From Saturnia japonica (Eukaryota; Arthropoda; Insecta; Lepidoptera; Saturniidae): a DNA stretch of 64,000 nt. Made by a program: the position numbers and the translations under genes. Location: assembly GCA_033032175.1 (NCBI GenBank), contig CM065321.1:11120501-11184500 (forward strand), written 5' to 3'. Positions 1-11,735 of this stretch are shown here, in pieces. The notes beneath the pieces are model-generated. The model saw only the letters and a program-made list of their open reading frames with translations, was not told the DNA's origin and made no database searches. Position 1 is the first letter of the stretch. Every line of letters begins with the position of its first letter.

Positions 1-483
1 GACACCCCGTGTGGTCTTCTCCAATGATATAAATTATGAATTTAAAGGCTGGTGTTCTGTTAAATTTGAAGTTGATTATAATAAAGAGAACTATACTAAT
101 GATTATTCTATAAATCCATAAAAAACGAACACTTACGTTGCTATTTGTTACCCCGTCAATTCGCTTAGTAGTTTTATATTCGCCAAATTTTCTAAATCAA
201 GTAACTTAAACAAAACACTTCTAATATTCTTTACTTTCCTTATAATAAATATTATCACACATTCCTCTTCAATGTTCAAATGTTAACAGTACCCGAATTC
301 CATTAAATTATGTTTTTGAAAACAGTACAAGCTGTGGTGATATATTGATAACACTGTTAGTGATACCCAAGTTCATTTATTTACTCGCAATCACATAGGT
401 ATGTACAATGTAAATGTATATATTATCAGCTATTATTCATCTTTGTACGTGAATGTGGTAATTATCAATGATATTACAAGTAA
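1..483. other. No feature seen
   Basis: A+T-rich sequence with short frames only. Confidence 0.5.
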
Positions 484-628
484 CGGGACCACGCTTGAAG
501 TATCCCCTATTTAAAAAAAAGAATCATCCCAATCGGATAATAAACAAAGATGTTATTGCTGGCCATCGATAAAAAATAATACATTCGAATTGAGTAACCT
601 CCCGTCTTTTGTTGAAGATAAAAAGTAC
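484..628 (+). repeat. Dispersed repeat, family R4
   Basis: CTTGAAGTATCCCCTATTTA and TTCGAATTGAGTAACCTCCC recur at about 43.99-44.11 kb. The 'GAATTGAGTAACCTCC' end is reminiscent of LINE 3' tails in moths. Confidence 0.5.
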
Positions 629-884
629 TTATAATATCATTGGTAGATATGATATACCATTTAATTTCTTTTGAAGACAATATTATTTTTACGCCTAAAT
701 TTATATTAATTTATTAATTATTTATTTGTTTATACATCACATTTATGTGTACATATTTATATATTAGTAGCGACCCGCCCCAGCATAGCACGGGTACAAT
801 TTACAAAGTGGTGTATGTTATGTTTAAAAAAGCCTGATTTAGAGTTTATCGCTTTAATATTGATAGTTCTTAACTTCATAACCA
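629..884. other. No gene; possible repeat end
   Basis: TAGTAGCGACCCGCCCCAGC near 768, followed by ATAGCACGGGTACAATTTAC, resembles the end of a reverse Helitron-like repeat (CTAGCGACCCGCCCC...). The CTAG is altered. Confidence 0.35.
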
Positions 885-990
885 TCTCATTAGCCTAGTG
901 TTCCTAAACGCGACTGCTTCGACTGGTTCAATTCCCAGGTCGAGCAAAGTGTTATTGGGTTTTTCTATGAAAAAGTAAACCTACCTATAC
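885..990 (+). mobile_element. SINE fragment (second type)
   Basis: TTAGCCTAGTGTTCCTAAAC, GGTTCAATTCCCAGGTCGAG (B-box-like) and AAAGTGTTATTGGGTTTTTC match what I recall of a common lepidopteran SINE. The head and 3' end are unclear. Confidence 0.55.
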
Positions 991-1894
991 TACTTAATTA
1001 CCTCAAGTTATTTATGTCTTTTATTTAACTGTTTATGTCGTTTATAAATTCTCATATTACAAAATCTTTTTAATAAAGAAATTAAAATATAAACGATAAA
1101 CATACAGGATATAGGAAGCGCGACAAAAGCCAGAAACACCGAGCGTGAAACGAAGTGTTTCGGCAAACAAGCTAATTCCCGTCTCGGCGTCGTAATCAAC
1201 TTAGTAAAACTTTCCGACTTATTGCCGACTAGCTAATGAACAAACTCGTTGCAATTGCAACAACTTATAGACGTGTCTAAAATTGCATACCCACATGTTC
1301 TAAACGTACTGAAAAGGTATTTTTATTGTATATTTGATGTAAAAACTTCTTAGTTTATTTTTAATCTATCTTGTAGTGTAACAACCAGACTTATACGCAC
1401 TGCATTGTACCCTTATATGTACAGTAAGAGTTTTAGGATTTAAAAACGAGATTTTAAAGAAGATATTTTGATGTTTTTTAAGCTTTCACTTATAGCACGT
1501 ATGACTGCATACATGTTTTTTTTAATATAATAGTTTAAAAGCCAGGTATGACGATTGTAGATTGTAGGCTTACTATGTTTGTTTTTTAAATGAGCCATTG
1601 AAAAGATAGCTTGAATTATCTTTAAACATATTCAACATCATCAACATTAGTATCGCTATTCAACGCGGAATTTGTGCTAGCATTTTGTGCACTCTACCAA
1701 CTTGCAATGCTCTTTTTGTTAATCCTTTTTTATATAGAAAACATTTGTTTTAAAAAAATCCCCTTTTTCGTTACATTTAATAAGGTACATAATTTAATTA
1801 AAAACAACATAAATGGTCAGAAATATAACAGTAAGACCCCTTCTGTTGCAGTTGGTTATAGGCGACAGTAACCATTTAACAAGAAGTTTTTTTT
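991..1894. other. No feature seen
   Basis: A+T-rich. Frames of about 65 codons on both strands show no recognisable protein. Confidence 0.5.
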
Positions 1895-2105
1895 GAAGTG
1901 AAACTTCTTTAGAATCGTTGTGATTACAAACCGGATACAACGGAAAAAACGACAGGTAAGAGACACAAAAGCTAATATGAATGATATACTGTGTAAGATA
2001 AGGGCTACATTCCCATACATTTTTTACTGGCGCTTACGACCGTTTGGAACTGCGTGAAGTTTTTGTCGATTGTCGATTTACTGAAGTTACACTTCTATCG
2101 TGTGT
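1895..2105 (+). mobile_element. Palindrome-ended MITE-like repeat
   Basis: About 211 bp between GAAGTGAAACTTC (1895-1907) and GAAGTTACACTTC (2093-2105), the same end type as the 20.83-kb element. The interior is diverged. Confidence 0.5.
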
Positions 2106-2136
2106 GAATCGCACACACACCTTTTTTTTAATTGAG

Positions 2137-2430
2137 TGTTATGGCCACAATCTCATTTGATGTACCTGAAAAGTATCGAGTTGGCCCAAGACGTTGACAC
2201 GCTAAGCCTAGTGGGAAAACTGGCTCTCAAGTTCAGCTGCCAGAACACACTTACAGGTGTTTAGCGACAGATTTCAACTTGAAAGTGGTAGTTAGCTAGT
2301 CTGGCATTGGAAAATGCCCAACCACCATGCTATACAATTTGCTTCACCGAAATCTCAGGCTCATTGTAAGGATTCGAACTGAAATCGATCGACGCCGTGC
2401 CAGTACACGCCGTTCCTGAGCCATCACTGT
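2137..2430 (-). mobile_element. tRNA-derived SINE (family S), reverse
   Basis: On the minus strand it starts CAGTGATGGCTCAGGAACGG (A-box-like TGGCTCAG) and contains AGTTCGAATCC (B-box-like; GGATTCGAACT at 2370-2380). It continues through a CGGTGAAGC segment to AGATTGTGGCCATAACACTC. Seven related copies occur in the window. Confidence 0.72.
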
Positions 2431-3532
2431 TTCAAGAAAAGAAGAAAGAAGAAAAGAAGAGTTTGTTTATGCTGCCTTTTTTGTTTATGAGTATTCTGTC
2501 TTACCTCCCGAATCCTTTTAAGCCCACGCTAAGCAACGTACTTGTTCGCAAAAATAAATATATTTCTCAACTAAAAATCTCAGTGACAAATCGTACAACC
2601 GCCGCTCCATGTTTTACGTAAATGTTTTTACCTGTACCCAAATGAGATTGCGACGTAGTAAAGGTAGGGTGAAATTGGATTCATCATTGATTCAGAGGGG
2701 TCAACCCGGTTGTATCCAACGTTATATTTGCGGACCGAGTCATTTACGTACAAATAATACTATTGCCCTTTCTGAAAATTGGGTACCAATTTCACAGGTG
2801 GTGGGATATGAAAAAGTCGAGGTATAATATCATATTTTCTATAATTTGTCATTTCAATGTATATACAACTAGAAAATAATCCATATTTTATTTGATATTT
2901 TAAAACAGTAATTTTAAGCAAAGTTTAAAGTAATTTTAAGTCTATTTTTCGTCAAAACAACAACAACAAAAACAGGTTTGGTTGGATGGGTTCAGGTGTT
3001 GGGGGACAACAGTTTTAAAATGATATTTAAATCATTAATTTTAAGAATTAAGAACAAGAATTAAAAGTGATAATATGGCGTTACCCAAGATAGAATATAC
3101 CAAGAAACTAACATCCATAAGGTTCATAAAAAATGTAGTTCCCCAAAACTTTGCGATGTAGTGCAATAAATAAATACTAGCGTGTAACTTTTTATTCGCC
3201 AAACACACTATCGGATAGGTTTGTTATTGAAACATAATCACATTCCGTGTTTGAGTGCAAAATAAATTTTAGTTTGCCCGATACGCCTTCGGGTATCGCG
3301 TTGAATATACAACACATTTCGCGTTTGATTTTTAATACGGATTTATAGATTACGTATATTTTATAGATTCATTTATGTTGAAATATAAAATTTGTTGTCA
3401 GTAATATTAATAAAGATAAAATGACTTTAATTATTGTATGTAAATTCATTCCATTTTATTTAGCCTGTAGTTTCATACTTACTCAAAGATATAAGTACGA
3501 ATTATAAATCATTACTAGCGGAGTATTTGTAA
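2431..3532. other. No gene recognised
   Basis: A 72-codon frame at 2609-2827 has RRSKGRVKLDSSLIQRGQPG and ends near GTATAAT, but I recognise no family. A short hairpin CGATACGCCTTCGGGTATCG lies near 3280. Confidence 0.4.
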
Positions 3533-3887
3533 TCTGTGTATATAGGTACAATTAATAAATTTGAAGTGTCTGCTTGTAATGTCATAATAATAGCTTTTTA
3601 CTAAATACATATGAAAGTATACGCGGTACTTATAACAAACCACCAATTTTTTTTTTGTCTGTCTGTTTGTTCCAGGTAATTTCCGAAATGATTGGACCGA
3701 TTTTGATGGGACTTTCACTGACAGATAGCTGGTGTTATAAGGAGTAACTTAGGCTACTTGTATTTTAGAAAAAAAATTAAAGTTCCGCGCAAATAAAAAA
3801 AATCTGAAGGTACTGAATCAATGCAGGCGCTTAAATGGCTGACGCTGAATAAACCATAATAGTGTTAGCTTTACGAAAAATATAGTT

Positions 3888-4331
3888 CTAATTTTAATAA
3901 ATATTACGTATTATAATAAATATTAATAATTGCTGAATGAATAATAAGTTGAGAAATCTATTAAAACTTCTCGATCATGGAGGTAGTTCGTACAAAATAA
4001 TATATTGTTTAAGGTTTTATAAAACATACTATGTTTTTAGCTTGACGATAATTATTGTTTAGTCTACCATAAAACGTATTATTATTATCTTTTATTTTAG
4101 AATATGTCTCTAATTTTAATAAATATTACGTATTATAATAAATATTAATAATTGCTGAATGAATAATAAGTTGAGAAATCTATTAAAACTTCTCGATCAT
4201 GGAGGTAGTTCGTACAAAATAATATATTGTTTAAGGTTTTATAAAACATACTATGTTTTTAGCTTGACGATAATTATTGTTTAGTCTACCATAAAACGTA
4301 TTGTTATTATCTTTTATTTTAGAATATGTCT
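3888..4331 (+). repeat. 222-bp direct tandem duplication
   Basis: Two units (3888-4109 and 4110-4331) starting CTAATTTTAATAAATATTAC. By eye they differ at one base: GTATTATTATTATC near 4080 against GTATTGTTATTATC near 4300. The high identity indicates a recent duplication or an assembly artefact. No coding content. Confidence 0.92.
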
Positions 4332-4463
4332 AGATTTTAATATTGTTCTATTTAACTCTTAGTAGCTCAGTTTTGACTTCCGGTATTATTCTTTCCGATT
4401 GAAAATGTCGGTACTTTAAATATTGGTTTTACTATAAAAGGACGGGCAGTCTGTACTGAGAGA

Positions 4464-4562
4464 TCAAGTCCGGTGAAGCTGTAAAAGCCGCAGCGGCTCT
4501 GTTTGACGATAGGGCCCCTAAGGCTAACAGTGTAGTCAGTTCTAAAAAAAAAAAAAAAAAAA
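4464..4562 (+). mobile_element. 99-bp poly-A retroposon with 10-bp target duplication
   Basis: The body starts TCAAGTCCGGTGAAGCTGTA and ends with 19 consecutive A (4544-4562). TACTGAGAGA lies on both sides (4454-4463 and 4563-4572), a perfect 10-bp target duplication. The body shares GTCCGGTGAAGCTGTAAAAG, CAGCGGCTCTGTTT and CCCCTAAGGCTAACAG with a reverse copy at 30.0 kb. No tRNA-like A or B box was seen. It may be a 5'-truncated SINE or LINE 3' end. Confidence 0.75.
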
Positions 4563-5080
4563 TACTGAGAGACTAGGCAGGCTGGATGTGCAAGATTAAT
4601 AGAGTTAATGAAGTAAATTATAGTGAATACAAGTGGACACAGTGATTACAGTTATTAAAGTGAAATTATAGTGTAGTACATTTGGTTTATTTTATCAAAA
4701 TTGTTTATAATAGATATATCAAATTAATATAAGACGTATTTATAGATCTTAAAAAGACCTACAAAAAAGTTAGCAAAAGCATATGTATTTATCTTTTAAG
4801 GATCATCCACAATAAGCATTTTTCCGGGAGCGGAGCACGATTCGCGCGCGTGCCCGGTCGACGGCATTCTGTACATAGTCTACGCGAATTAACAGGCAAA
4901 AAAAATTACTTACTTTACTCATATTCCATTTCCCCTTGAATTTTAAAGATTATTAAATAAAATAAAATAAATGTTATTAAATATTGACCTACTGAATTAC
5001 TTCAAACAGTGCTAAATTAATTAGATAAGCAATAAGAACATCTGTACATATAATATTAGAAACGTCAGACAACAGCCTTA

Positions 5081-5619
5081 TACTATTTCCATTTCTTTAT
5101 TTTCTCGATGACAGTTGTAATTTGACAGTTGTAGTGTTGCGACCAAATAAGTAATGATATCGATCGCATATATTTACGACAGTAACGATTCATCAGATTT
5201 TGATTAAAATAAATAAATAAAGATTACCTGTCGTTATAATTATTTCGTTTCATTGTCGAGTACCTACCTATAACCACTTATTTTACAACAGCTTCGAAAA
5301 TTTTGAAGAAGTTTGCATTATCAATCAAGAATCAATACGTGTAACATCTTGTAATGAAATATAATATTAGTTAATAAATTTGTAGAAAAGTATCCGGCAG
5401 TAGTTTAGTTTCTTACATTTTGTAAAAAAATATCGGGTCTGTTATAGTGTTACGTTTATCGATATAGCTCTATTCCTATCGGTTTCTCCAACTCTGGTAC
5501 AACCTTGTATGTGTGTAAACGTCATATTTTCTTAAAATAATGCATACATAATGTAAAAATACGCTCGTTCAAGTTTTTACAGGAGCTGTCATCGAGAAAA
5601 TAAAGAAATGGAAATGGTA
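5081..5619 (+). mobile_element. MITE with 35-bp inverted repeats and TA target duplication
   Basis: A 539-bp element bounded by inverted repeats of about 35 bp. The left starts TACTATTTCCATTTCTTTAT at 5081; the right, read in reverse from 5619, starts TACCATTTCCATTTCTTTAT. One mismatch is seen, and both continue into TTTTCTCGATGACAG. TA lies outside each end (5079-5080, 5620-5621). No coding frame. The superfamily is uncertain; TA duplication is compatible with Tc1/mariner. Confidence 0.8.
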
Positions 5620-5621
5620 TA

Positions 5622-6780
5622 AAAAGAACTAAAAACAAATATTTAGTTTTAAATATATTAACATTTATCCAATGTAGCTCCTATACGAAGCTTCAATCAC
5701 CGTCGATTTAAATACATATATTTCTTAATATAACGAAGTAACACTTTGTAAAAATTAAAACTTTTAAAAACATTTTAAATTGTAGTTCAAAGCATAGTTG
5801 GACATCTGCGTCAAGATTCCTGGCTTCATTCCAAATGTTTTGTATGTATAATATCAAATTATATCCCACATCTGAGTTCATATTGTGTCAGTTAATGTTA
5901 TTAAAATGACTGTAGATAGCACCAATGTAACCTGAAAATAATGTCATAAAATTTAAACTTTTCTCAACTACCTACTGTTAATTTCGATAACACTTGATTT
6001 CACACACACATACACACATAATTACTACCAAACGAATGACTTTTGCAGTACTTCATTTTTTACAAAATGACCAACAAATACGTATGAAATTATTTTCTGC
6101 TGGCTACGTTTCTACTGTCTAAACTGGCATTTTCATAACTTTAACGTACATTATTATATTAAAAAAGTGATCAAGTCATGAATTAACACTAAAAAACCTG
6201 GTAAACGTTAAACATAAACCAAAACATATTATGTAAACATTAGCTGTGCCCAAAACTTTAATAAAATAACTTTTTATTGAATTAAGATATCCTGATATAT
6301 TTTTTTTAAGAACCAAGTACCTAAGGTGTAAAAAAAACAAATTCTATCCAGTAGTTTTTACGTGAACGCGCACAACGGCAAACGTCAATCATTTTATTTA
6401 GATAAATTATTCTTTGTAAAGACAGACAAAGGATACATATTAGAAGTTTAGTATACGAGGGGTAGAATGAAACTGAGATGAAGGCTATTGTTGCAATAAT
6501 ATAAAACTAGACATTTAGCTTCAGCACACGTACTGCGTTAATGTAGGCATGTAAACTGGCTTAATTGTAAGCCGATAGCGAAATCAAGGCTCAGCGTTTA
6601 CGCGCACTCGAATAGAAAATGTATTCTGCGGTGTTGATTAGCCCACGATGAAAACCGGTCGAACCATTCGTTAGATCAATGTCTATTAGCACAATCATAT
6701 ATCAGCACGAATTATGCAAATAGAAATGGTCCGACTGTATTAACATTTCTGTGTTCTAGTGTTGTATTTAATTCTATTTA
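5622..6780. other. No feature seen
   Basis: Unique-looking A+T-rich DNA with a CA-rich patch near 6002-6020. Confidence 0.5.
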
Positions 6781-7307
6781 TCTATACAATTAATAAAAAT
6801 GAAGTGTCTGTTTGTAATGTCAAACTAACAGCTTTTAATAAATGCATATGAAAGTATATACGGTACCTATAATAACAACCAATTTTAATTTTTTTTGTCT
6901 GTCTGTTTGCTCCGGGTAATCTCCGAAACGGTTTGACCGATTTTGACGGGACTTTCACTGATAGATAGCTGATTTTATAGGGAGGAACTTACGCTACATT
7001 TACATTTACAACTTGCTACTTTTCTTTCAGAAAAATAATTAGGGTTCCACACAAATAAAAAAAACAAGTCATGGTGAATCAATTCCGGCACTTAAATGGC
7101 TTACGCTGAGTAAGCCATAAGGATATAGCAAATTAATGTACTACATAATTGTAGGAATAGACCTACAAAAAAATCAGAGAGAGTATACGTCTATCTTCTA
7201 AGGAACTCCTACAATAAGCTTTTTTGTCTTTAAAATAGCCAGGAGCAGGGGAGCAAGATTCAGCATTCAGTAGTTAGTCCACGTGAGCGAAGCCACGACA
7301 CAGCTAG
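6781..7307 (+). mobile_element. Non-autonomous Helitron, family A
   Basis: A 527-bp copy starting TCTATACAATTAATAAAAAT after an A and ending ACACAGCTAG. The sequence after the terminus is CTAGCTA rather than T, so the exact 3' edge is uncertain by 4 bp. It carries the CCGATTTTGACGGGACTTTC and AGTCCACGTGAGCGAAGCC segments typical of this family here. No coding capacity. Confidence 0.82.
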
Positions 7308-7435
7308 CTAGCTATTAATATATTTTTTTGAGATATGTGTTTATTATATGTGTATGTATAATATATGTCTAATATATCAGTTGATTAGTTTGGAATTAAA
7401 TAGCCGCGTGTGAAGTTGTGCACCCATATTTATTA

Positions 7436-7666
7436 CTAGTTGACCCGCGCCAACTTCGTCTGCGTCACATAATTTAAGCCCGTTTTTGCAATATTTTTCA
7501 TTGATGCTCCGGTTCTATAGGTCGTAACGTAATTTTATATAGTCTATAGCCTTCGTCGATAAATGGGCTATCCAACACTAAAATAATTTTTCCATTTGAA
7601 CTAGTAGTTCCGGTGATTAGCGCGTTCAACCAAACAAACTCTTCAGCTTTATAAAATTAGTATTGA
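7436..7666 (-). mobile_element. Non-autonomous Helitron, family C
   Basis: A 231-bp reverse-strand element. The left edge is CTAGTTGACCCGCGCC and the right edge ATAAAATTAGTATTGA followed by T. The interior holds CGATAAATGGGCTATCCAAC and TTAGCGCGTTCAACCAAACA, which I recall as a common lepidopteran repeat body. Confidence 0.75.
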
Positions 7667-7721
7667 TTTAAAAAAATATCATATCATATAAATGTCCTTA
7701 TTTTATTTTATAATACTATAA

Positions 7722-7985
7722 AGGTAGCAAACAAGCATACATTCCGCCTGATGGTGAGTGGCTACCGTAGCCTATGGTCATTTGTCCATAGCTATCACTA
7801 GCGCATTGCCGATCTTGAACCTGCTACCTTAAGAAGCTCTGGAACCTTACTCACCGCAGGTTTACAACACAAGGTTATTTAGCAGCGATCTTCTGTAGGG
7901 TGGAGGTATTCCACCAGTCGGGCTGGTGAAGCTCCTTAGGAATTTCTCTGTGCCCTACCTCTCTTAATTAAAGTCCTTTTTTACA
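7722..7985 (+). repeat. Dispersed repeat, family R3
   Basis: GGTAGCAAACAAGCATACAT, GCCTGATGGTGAGTGGCTAC, CGTAGCCTATGG and CATTGCCGATCTTGAACCTG. This body is very common in lepidopteran genomes in my recollection. Copies follow at 8.5, 10.8, 24.0 and 60.0 kb. Confidence 0.6.
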
Positions 7986-8514
7986 TATCTTTTATAATTT
8001 CTTCTGCGAGTGACAGGTATTTCTGGTTACCTAAGATCAGGCACTATTGTATAGGCTTCGACACAGTCTTACTAATGTAGCTAATATCGTGTAAACGTCA
8101 TCTTAATAATTCGTTCTAGTATTTTAAATAATAATGTAGACATATAATTTAAAATAATATTAATTTTATAAATGACACATATATCTCGTTATGAAGAAAC
8201 ATTTACGTCATCCAAGGCTGGTATGATATTTTCGAAAAACAATAAATGGTTGAAAATATTAATATACTCTTGAAATCCCTACCGTGAGCCCTCGTTTGTC
8301 ATGATAATTCACAGGAAGTCGCTGTCATTTCAATTTACATGTATATTCAACTGATTTAGCATCCCGCATGTAAACAACTTTGTTTATTCTGATCGTAACT
8401 TGTTATCTATATGCCACCGGATAATCGTACGAACCGTTAGTTTATAAACTGTCTAATGAGAGTGTAAACTGTCGATAGATTGTGAATGGACATTAAAATT
8501 GGAACGAGCTCCCA
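7986..8514. other. No feature seen
   Basis: No repeat end, frame or motif recognised. Confidence 0.45.
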
Positions 8515-8682
8515 GCTGAGGTTTTCCCATGGGACTGGACTATGGGGTTCTTCAAAAAGGGATTGAATAGGTTTTTAAATGGTCGGCAACGCGTATGCGA
8601 TGCTTCTTGTGTTGCAAGCGTCTATAAGCTGCGATAACCGCTTCCCGCCAGGCGGACAGCATGCTTGTTTGCCAACATAAAA
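8515..8682 (-). repeat. Dispersed repeat, family R3, reverse
   Basis: CTGAGGTTTTCCCATGGGAC, TTCTTCAAAAAGGGATTGAA, GGTCGGCAACGCGTATGCGA and GCCAGGCGGACAGCATGCTT are reverse-complement counterparts of the 59.96-kb copy. Confidence 0.6.
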
Positions 8683-8749
8683 AAAGAATTCGTAGTTGCC
8701 TTAAAAATTACATTAGTAGATAAATTAACTTCATCTAGTTGGTTGGGAA

Positions 8750-8862
8750 CTGGATTGGTTAGGTTAGGTCGAAGCTGTGATCATAACGCACGAGCCGAGC
8801 GAGCTAAGCGAGCAAGTGGTCAGCGAGTGCCAGAAACAAATTCGCCGTTAAAAATTCACATT
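8750..8862 (+). repeat. Repeat R5, paired with an inverted copy at 31.8 kb
   Basis: ATTGGTTAGGTTAGGTCGAA, GCTGTGATCATAACGCACGA and GAGCCGAGCGAGC recur in reverse complement at 31827-31920. A short open frame crosses it but is not a recognised gene. Confidence 0.55.
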
Positions 8863-9645
8863 TTTTAAATCTTAGTATCGTCACTTTGCTTATTTAATAT
8901 ATGTAACCCTAAAAATACAAAATTGCTTATTATATAGTTTTAGATTATATAATGATACAAAACTTTCTACATTGAGTTGCTTTCGTCGCTGTCAACCTTA
9001 ACGCGAGTGAGATGATTGGCAAAAGTAATGTATTAATACATCATAACAGTGTCTCTTATTATGAGTAAAGAATACACTGTAGCTGGACATTAAAATATGA
9101 CGCTGTGTTAAAATTATGAGGATCTATTTACAAAGTTTTCGGCATTATAATTTAGGAATTGGCCAAACAAATGAAACAGAAATAATTGGCTGACCCCGTA
9201 CGAATATTTCTCACATTATAAAACGTAAATAATCTAACTAACAGCTATCATGTTAATTTGATAGTGCTTTGAATATAATTTCAGTAGTATTAGCAAATGC
9301 CCTTCCAAATGATCCTTTTTTTACGAAGACATTATTTTAAAAGTATTTTATAATATTTTATCAATAACAAGGAATGTTATGTTTGTAACGATATTTTTAT
9401 AACGATTAATTTTGTTGAAGAATTAGCAGAGATATGGTATTTCCAAGAAAAAACATCTTTGAGAAATAATATATATGATTCTATGTAAAATTAATTATTA
9501 AGTAGTTTTTAGGTATTTTTAATTATAATGTAAAACTAATTATGTATTTTAATTAATTCTTAAATAAGTTATAATTATATTAAATAGCCCGAAATAAATT
9601 TTAAATATCTTACTAAGTATCTGTCATAACTTATTTATGAAGTTA
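8863..9645. other. No feature seen
   Basis: A+T-rich, no recognised repeat or frame. Confidence 0.5.
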
Positions 9646-10335
9646 CTAGCGGTGTGCCCGCGGCTCCGCACGCGTTTATAGTTACGCAGTAGTTATTTAC
9701 ATCCCGTAACTTTATTTTGACCCATATTGTTGACAATTCATATGCCGTATCAATTGAGGAATGACGTGTATTTCCCGTGTACAGTTTTCATCAAATAATT
9801 CTTTTTATTTCTATTTTACCAAAAGCATAAATATGAATATCCCTAATTTGAGACATGAAGGGTTCTTCATACAAACTTTCGCCCAAGTTTTATTTTCATC
9901 ATATGTGGAAGAACACAATTAATTAATTCACTTGTAGCAAAACTGTGTAATCCAGATAATTTACAATAGGTATATCGTTTAGAATATATAAACTTCTGCG
10001 AGCCGCGATTGACAGAGCACGTCAAATTCCTTTTATACAATAACACATTAATTAAGCCGTACTGCGTAGCTACAGAGTTTAAAAACACTTCAGCCAATCT
10101 TAAAAAGAATACTTGACTATCATTTATTAGATAATTATTAGGAATACAATACATTTATTATTATTTAGAACAATATCAACTAACCAGATTACCCAAAGTA
10201 CCCTATGTCCTTTCCCAAGGTCCAATCTATCTCTATACCAAAATTCATCAAAATTGGTTCAGCGGTCTAGGCGTGAAAACGTAACAGAGAGACAGACAGA
10301 CAAAATTACTTTCGTATTTATAATATTAGTATGGA
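9646..10335 (-). mobile_element. Helitron-like element, family D
   Basis: A 690-bp reverse-strand element. The left edge is CTAGCGGTGTGCCCGCGGCT. The right end has AACAGAGAGACAGACAGACA, then TTTATAATATTAGTATGGA followed by T. The subterminal AAAATTGGTTCAGCGGTCTA is typical of Helitron 5' regions in insects. Any open frame inside appears incidental. Confidence 0.72.
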
Positions 10336-10811
10336 TTAAAGCTTAGAAGATTAGTTAATTTAGGTCTGCCAGAGTTCGGCAAGTATTTACAAGTAAATTA
10401 AATGTTTTTTTTTTTTTAAATCAAATTAACTTTATTTAGTTATAATATGATACTAAAAAGTACTCAAAAAATTACAACCGGCTCAAAAAAATTCTCGTCT
10501 GGCCCCGCCGCGCCTCCGAGACGAATCGAAAATAAAACCAGCCGACACTTTTGTCAATATTAGAACTTTTGTCTTATCAAATATCTTTCTCGAAACATAT
10601 TTTTAGATAATTATATTTACAACAAACAATATTGTCCTCGAGAACGTTTCGATTCTCAAAATTAAAGAACAAAGAGAGGTAATTATCACACATTATTATT
10701 ATAAACAAGTTACATATATATTTCGATTTGTGATACTGTAATGAACTTTTTGCATTTTAGACCCCATTTATTGGAGAAATTTACGCTACGATCTTAAAGA
10801 ATTGGTATTAC
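10336..10811. other. No gene
   Basis: A T-run near 10407 and a CTGGCCCCGCCGCGCCTCCG patch near 10500. Nothing else recognised. Confidence 0.45.
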
Positions 10812-10876
10812 AAGCGTCGATAGGCTACGGTAGTCGCTTACCATTATTAAGTTCGTATGCTTGTTTGCCACCTTAG
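10812..10876 (-). repeat. Dispersed repeat, family R3, reverse fragment
   Basis: CAAGCGTCGATAGGCTACGG and TTCGTATGCTTGTTTGCCAC give the outer part of family R3. The rest is absent and a family S SINE starts about 30 bp on. Confidence 0.5.
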
Positions 10877-10904
10877 TTGCGTAAAAAACTTAAGTTTAAC
10901 CACA

Positions 10905-11215
10905 CCAAAAGCAATGAGGGCTCAGTTGTAAAGTGTAGGAACACCGAGCTTTCGGTGAAGGAAAACATTTCGATGAAACCATAGCATGATGGTAAAGGCT
11001 TTTTCTAATGACCACCTGGCTAGCTACCATATACTGAAGTTTAAAATCTGTCGCCAAACACCAATTAGTGTGTTCCGGCAGCTGTACTTGAGAACCAGTC
11101 TTCCACAAGGCTTAGCATGCTAACATCTTGCGTCCCACCGTCAATTAAGGTCAGGTGAGATTGTGGCTACAACGCTAAAAACCTATAACGATAAAAAAAC
11201 ACAAGCACTATTAAA
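10905..11215 (+). mobile_element. tRNA-derived SINE (family S)
   Basis: Starts AGCAATGAGGGCTCAGTTGT and runs through CTTTCGGTGAAGGAAAACAT and CAAGGCTTAGCATGCTAACA to GGTGAGATTGTGGCTACAAC, with an A-rich end. The B-box part is partly deleted. An open frame across it is incidental. Confidence 0.7.
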
Positions 11216-11640
11216 TGAACTTTATATATATTAGGTAATATCCACGTTAATATGTACGAATGAGTTGTAACTTACGCTGAGAAAAATACGGCTGTCTCTT
11301 CGGTCTAGGATTATTAATCAAAATTATTTGACACGAAAAAATATGGATTTTCTAATTCGTAAAATGTTGCTTTGCCGTTTAATTAATGTTTCATCGTGTT
11401 GGAAATTTACTTAAATATTTATAAATAAATGGTAATAATTATTAACTAGTTATTTGTAGTGACCAGACCCTTCAGTTTGGTGGAAGCAGAAGAGACGGTA
11501 ATTTATTCAATCCATATAATTCAGTTGCTGAACAATCCATCCCGAAGGGACACCACTGGTGTACCGATTTTCGGTACTCTGCATCTAGAGGATGTTGCAT
11601 ATCAACAATGACTAATTAAATATCTGGTAGCAAACGGTGT

Positions 11641-11735
11641 TGTTAATTTTGACGGGATTTTCACTGTCAGATAGCTGATGTTATAAGGAGTAATTTACTT
11701 TTATTTTTTCAAATAGTTAGGGTTTCGCGCAAAAT
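11641..11735 (+). mobile_element. Helitron family A fragment
   Basis: A short internal piece of family A, recognised by GACGGGATTTTCACTGTCAG, GATAGCTGATGTTATAAGGA and the CGCGCAAA segment. Both ends are missing. Confidence 0.6.

Larger units (their letters stand above)
3533..4887 (+). mobile_element. Helitron family A copy, split by an insertion
   Basis: The 5' part (3533 to about 3860) starts TCTGTGTATATAGGTACAAT after an A. It carries the family A marks: AAGTGTCTG with TGTAATGTCA, GGACCGATTTTGATGGGACT, and TTCCGCGCAAATAAAAAAAA. The 3' part resumes at about 4705 with AAAAAGACCTACAAAAAAGT and continues to about 4887 without the CTAG end. About 840 bp between the halves are foreign to the family and contain a tandem duplication and a small retroposon. 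Boundaries are by eye against the other family A copies. Confidence 0.75.

Noticed and set aside
915..950. Possible tRNA gene (GGTTCAATTCCC)
   Set aside because: Only a B-box-like segment is present, with no cloverleaf arms; the surroundings match a SINE.
2370..2380. Possible tRNA gene (GGATTCGAACT)
   Set aside because: It is the B box of a tRNA-derived SINE; the acceptor and anticodon arms do not fold.
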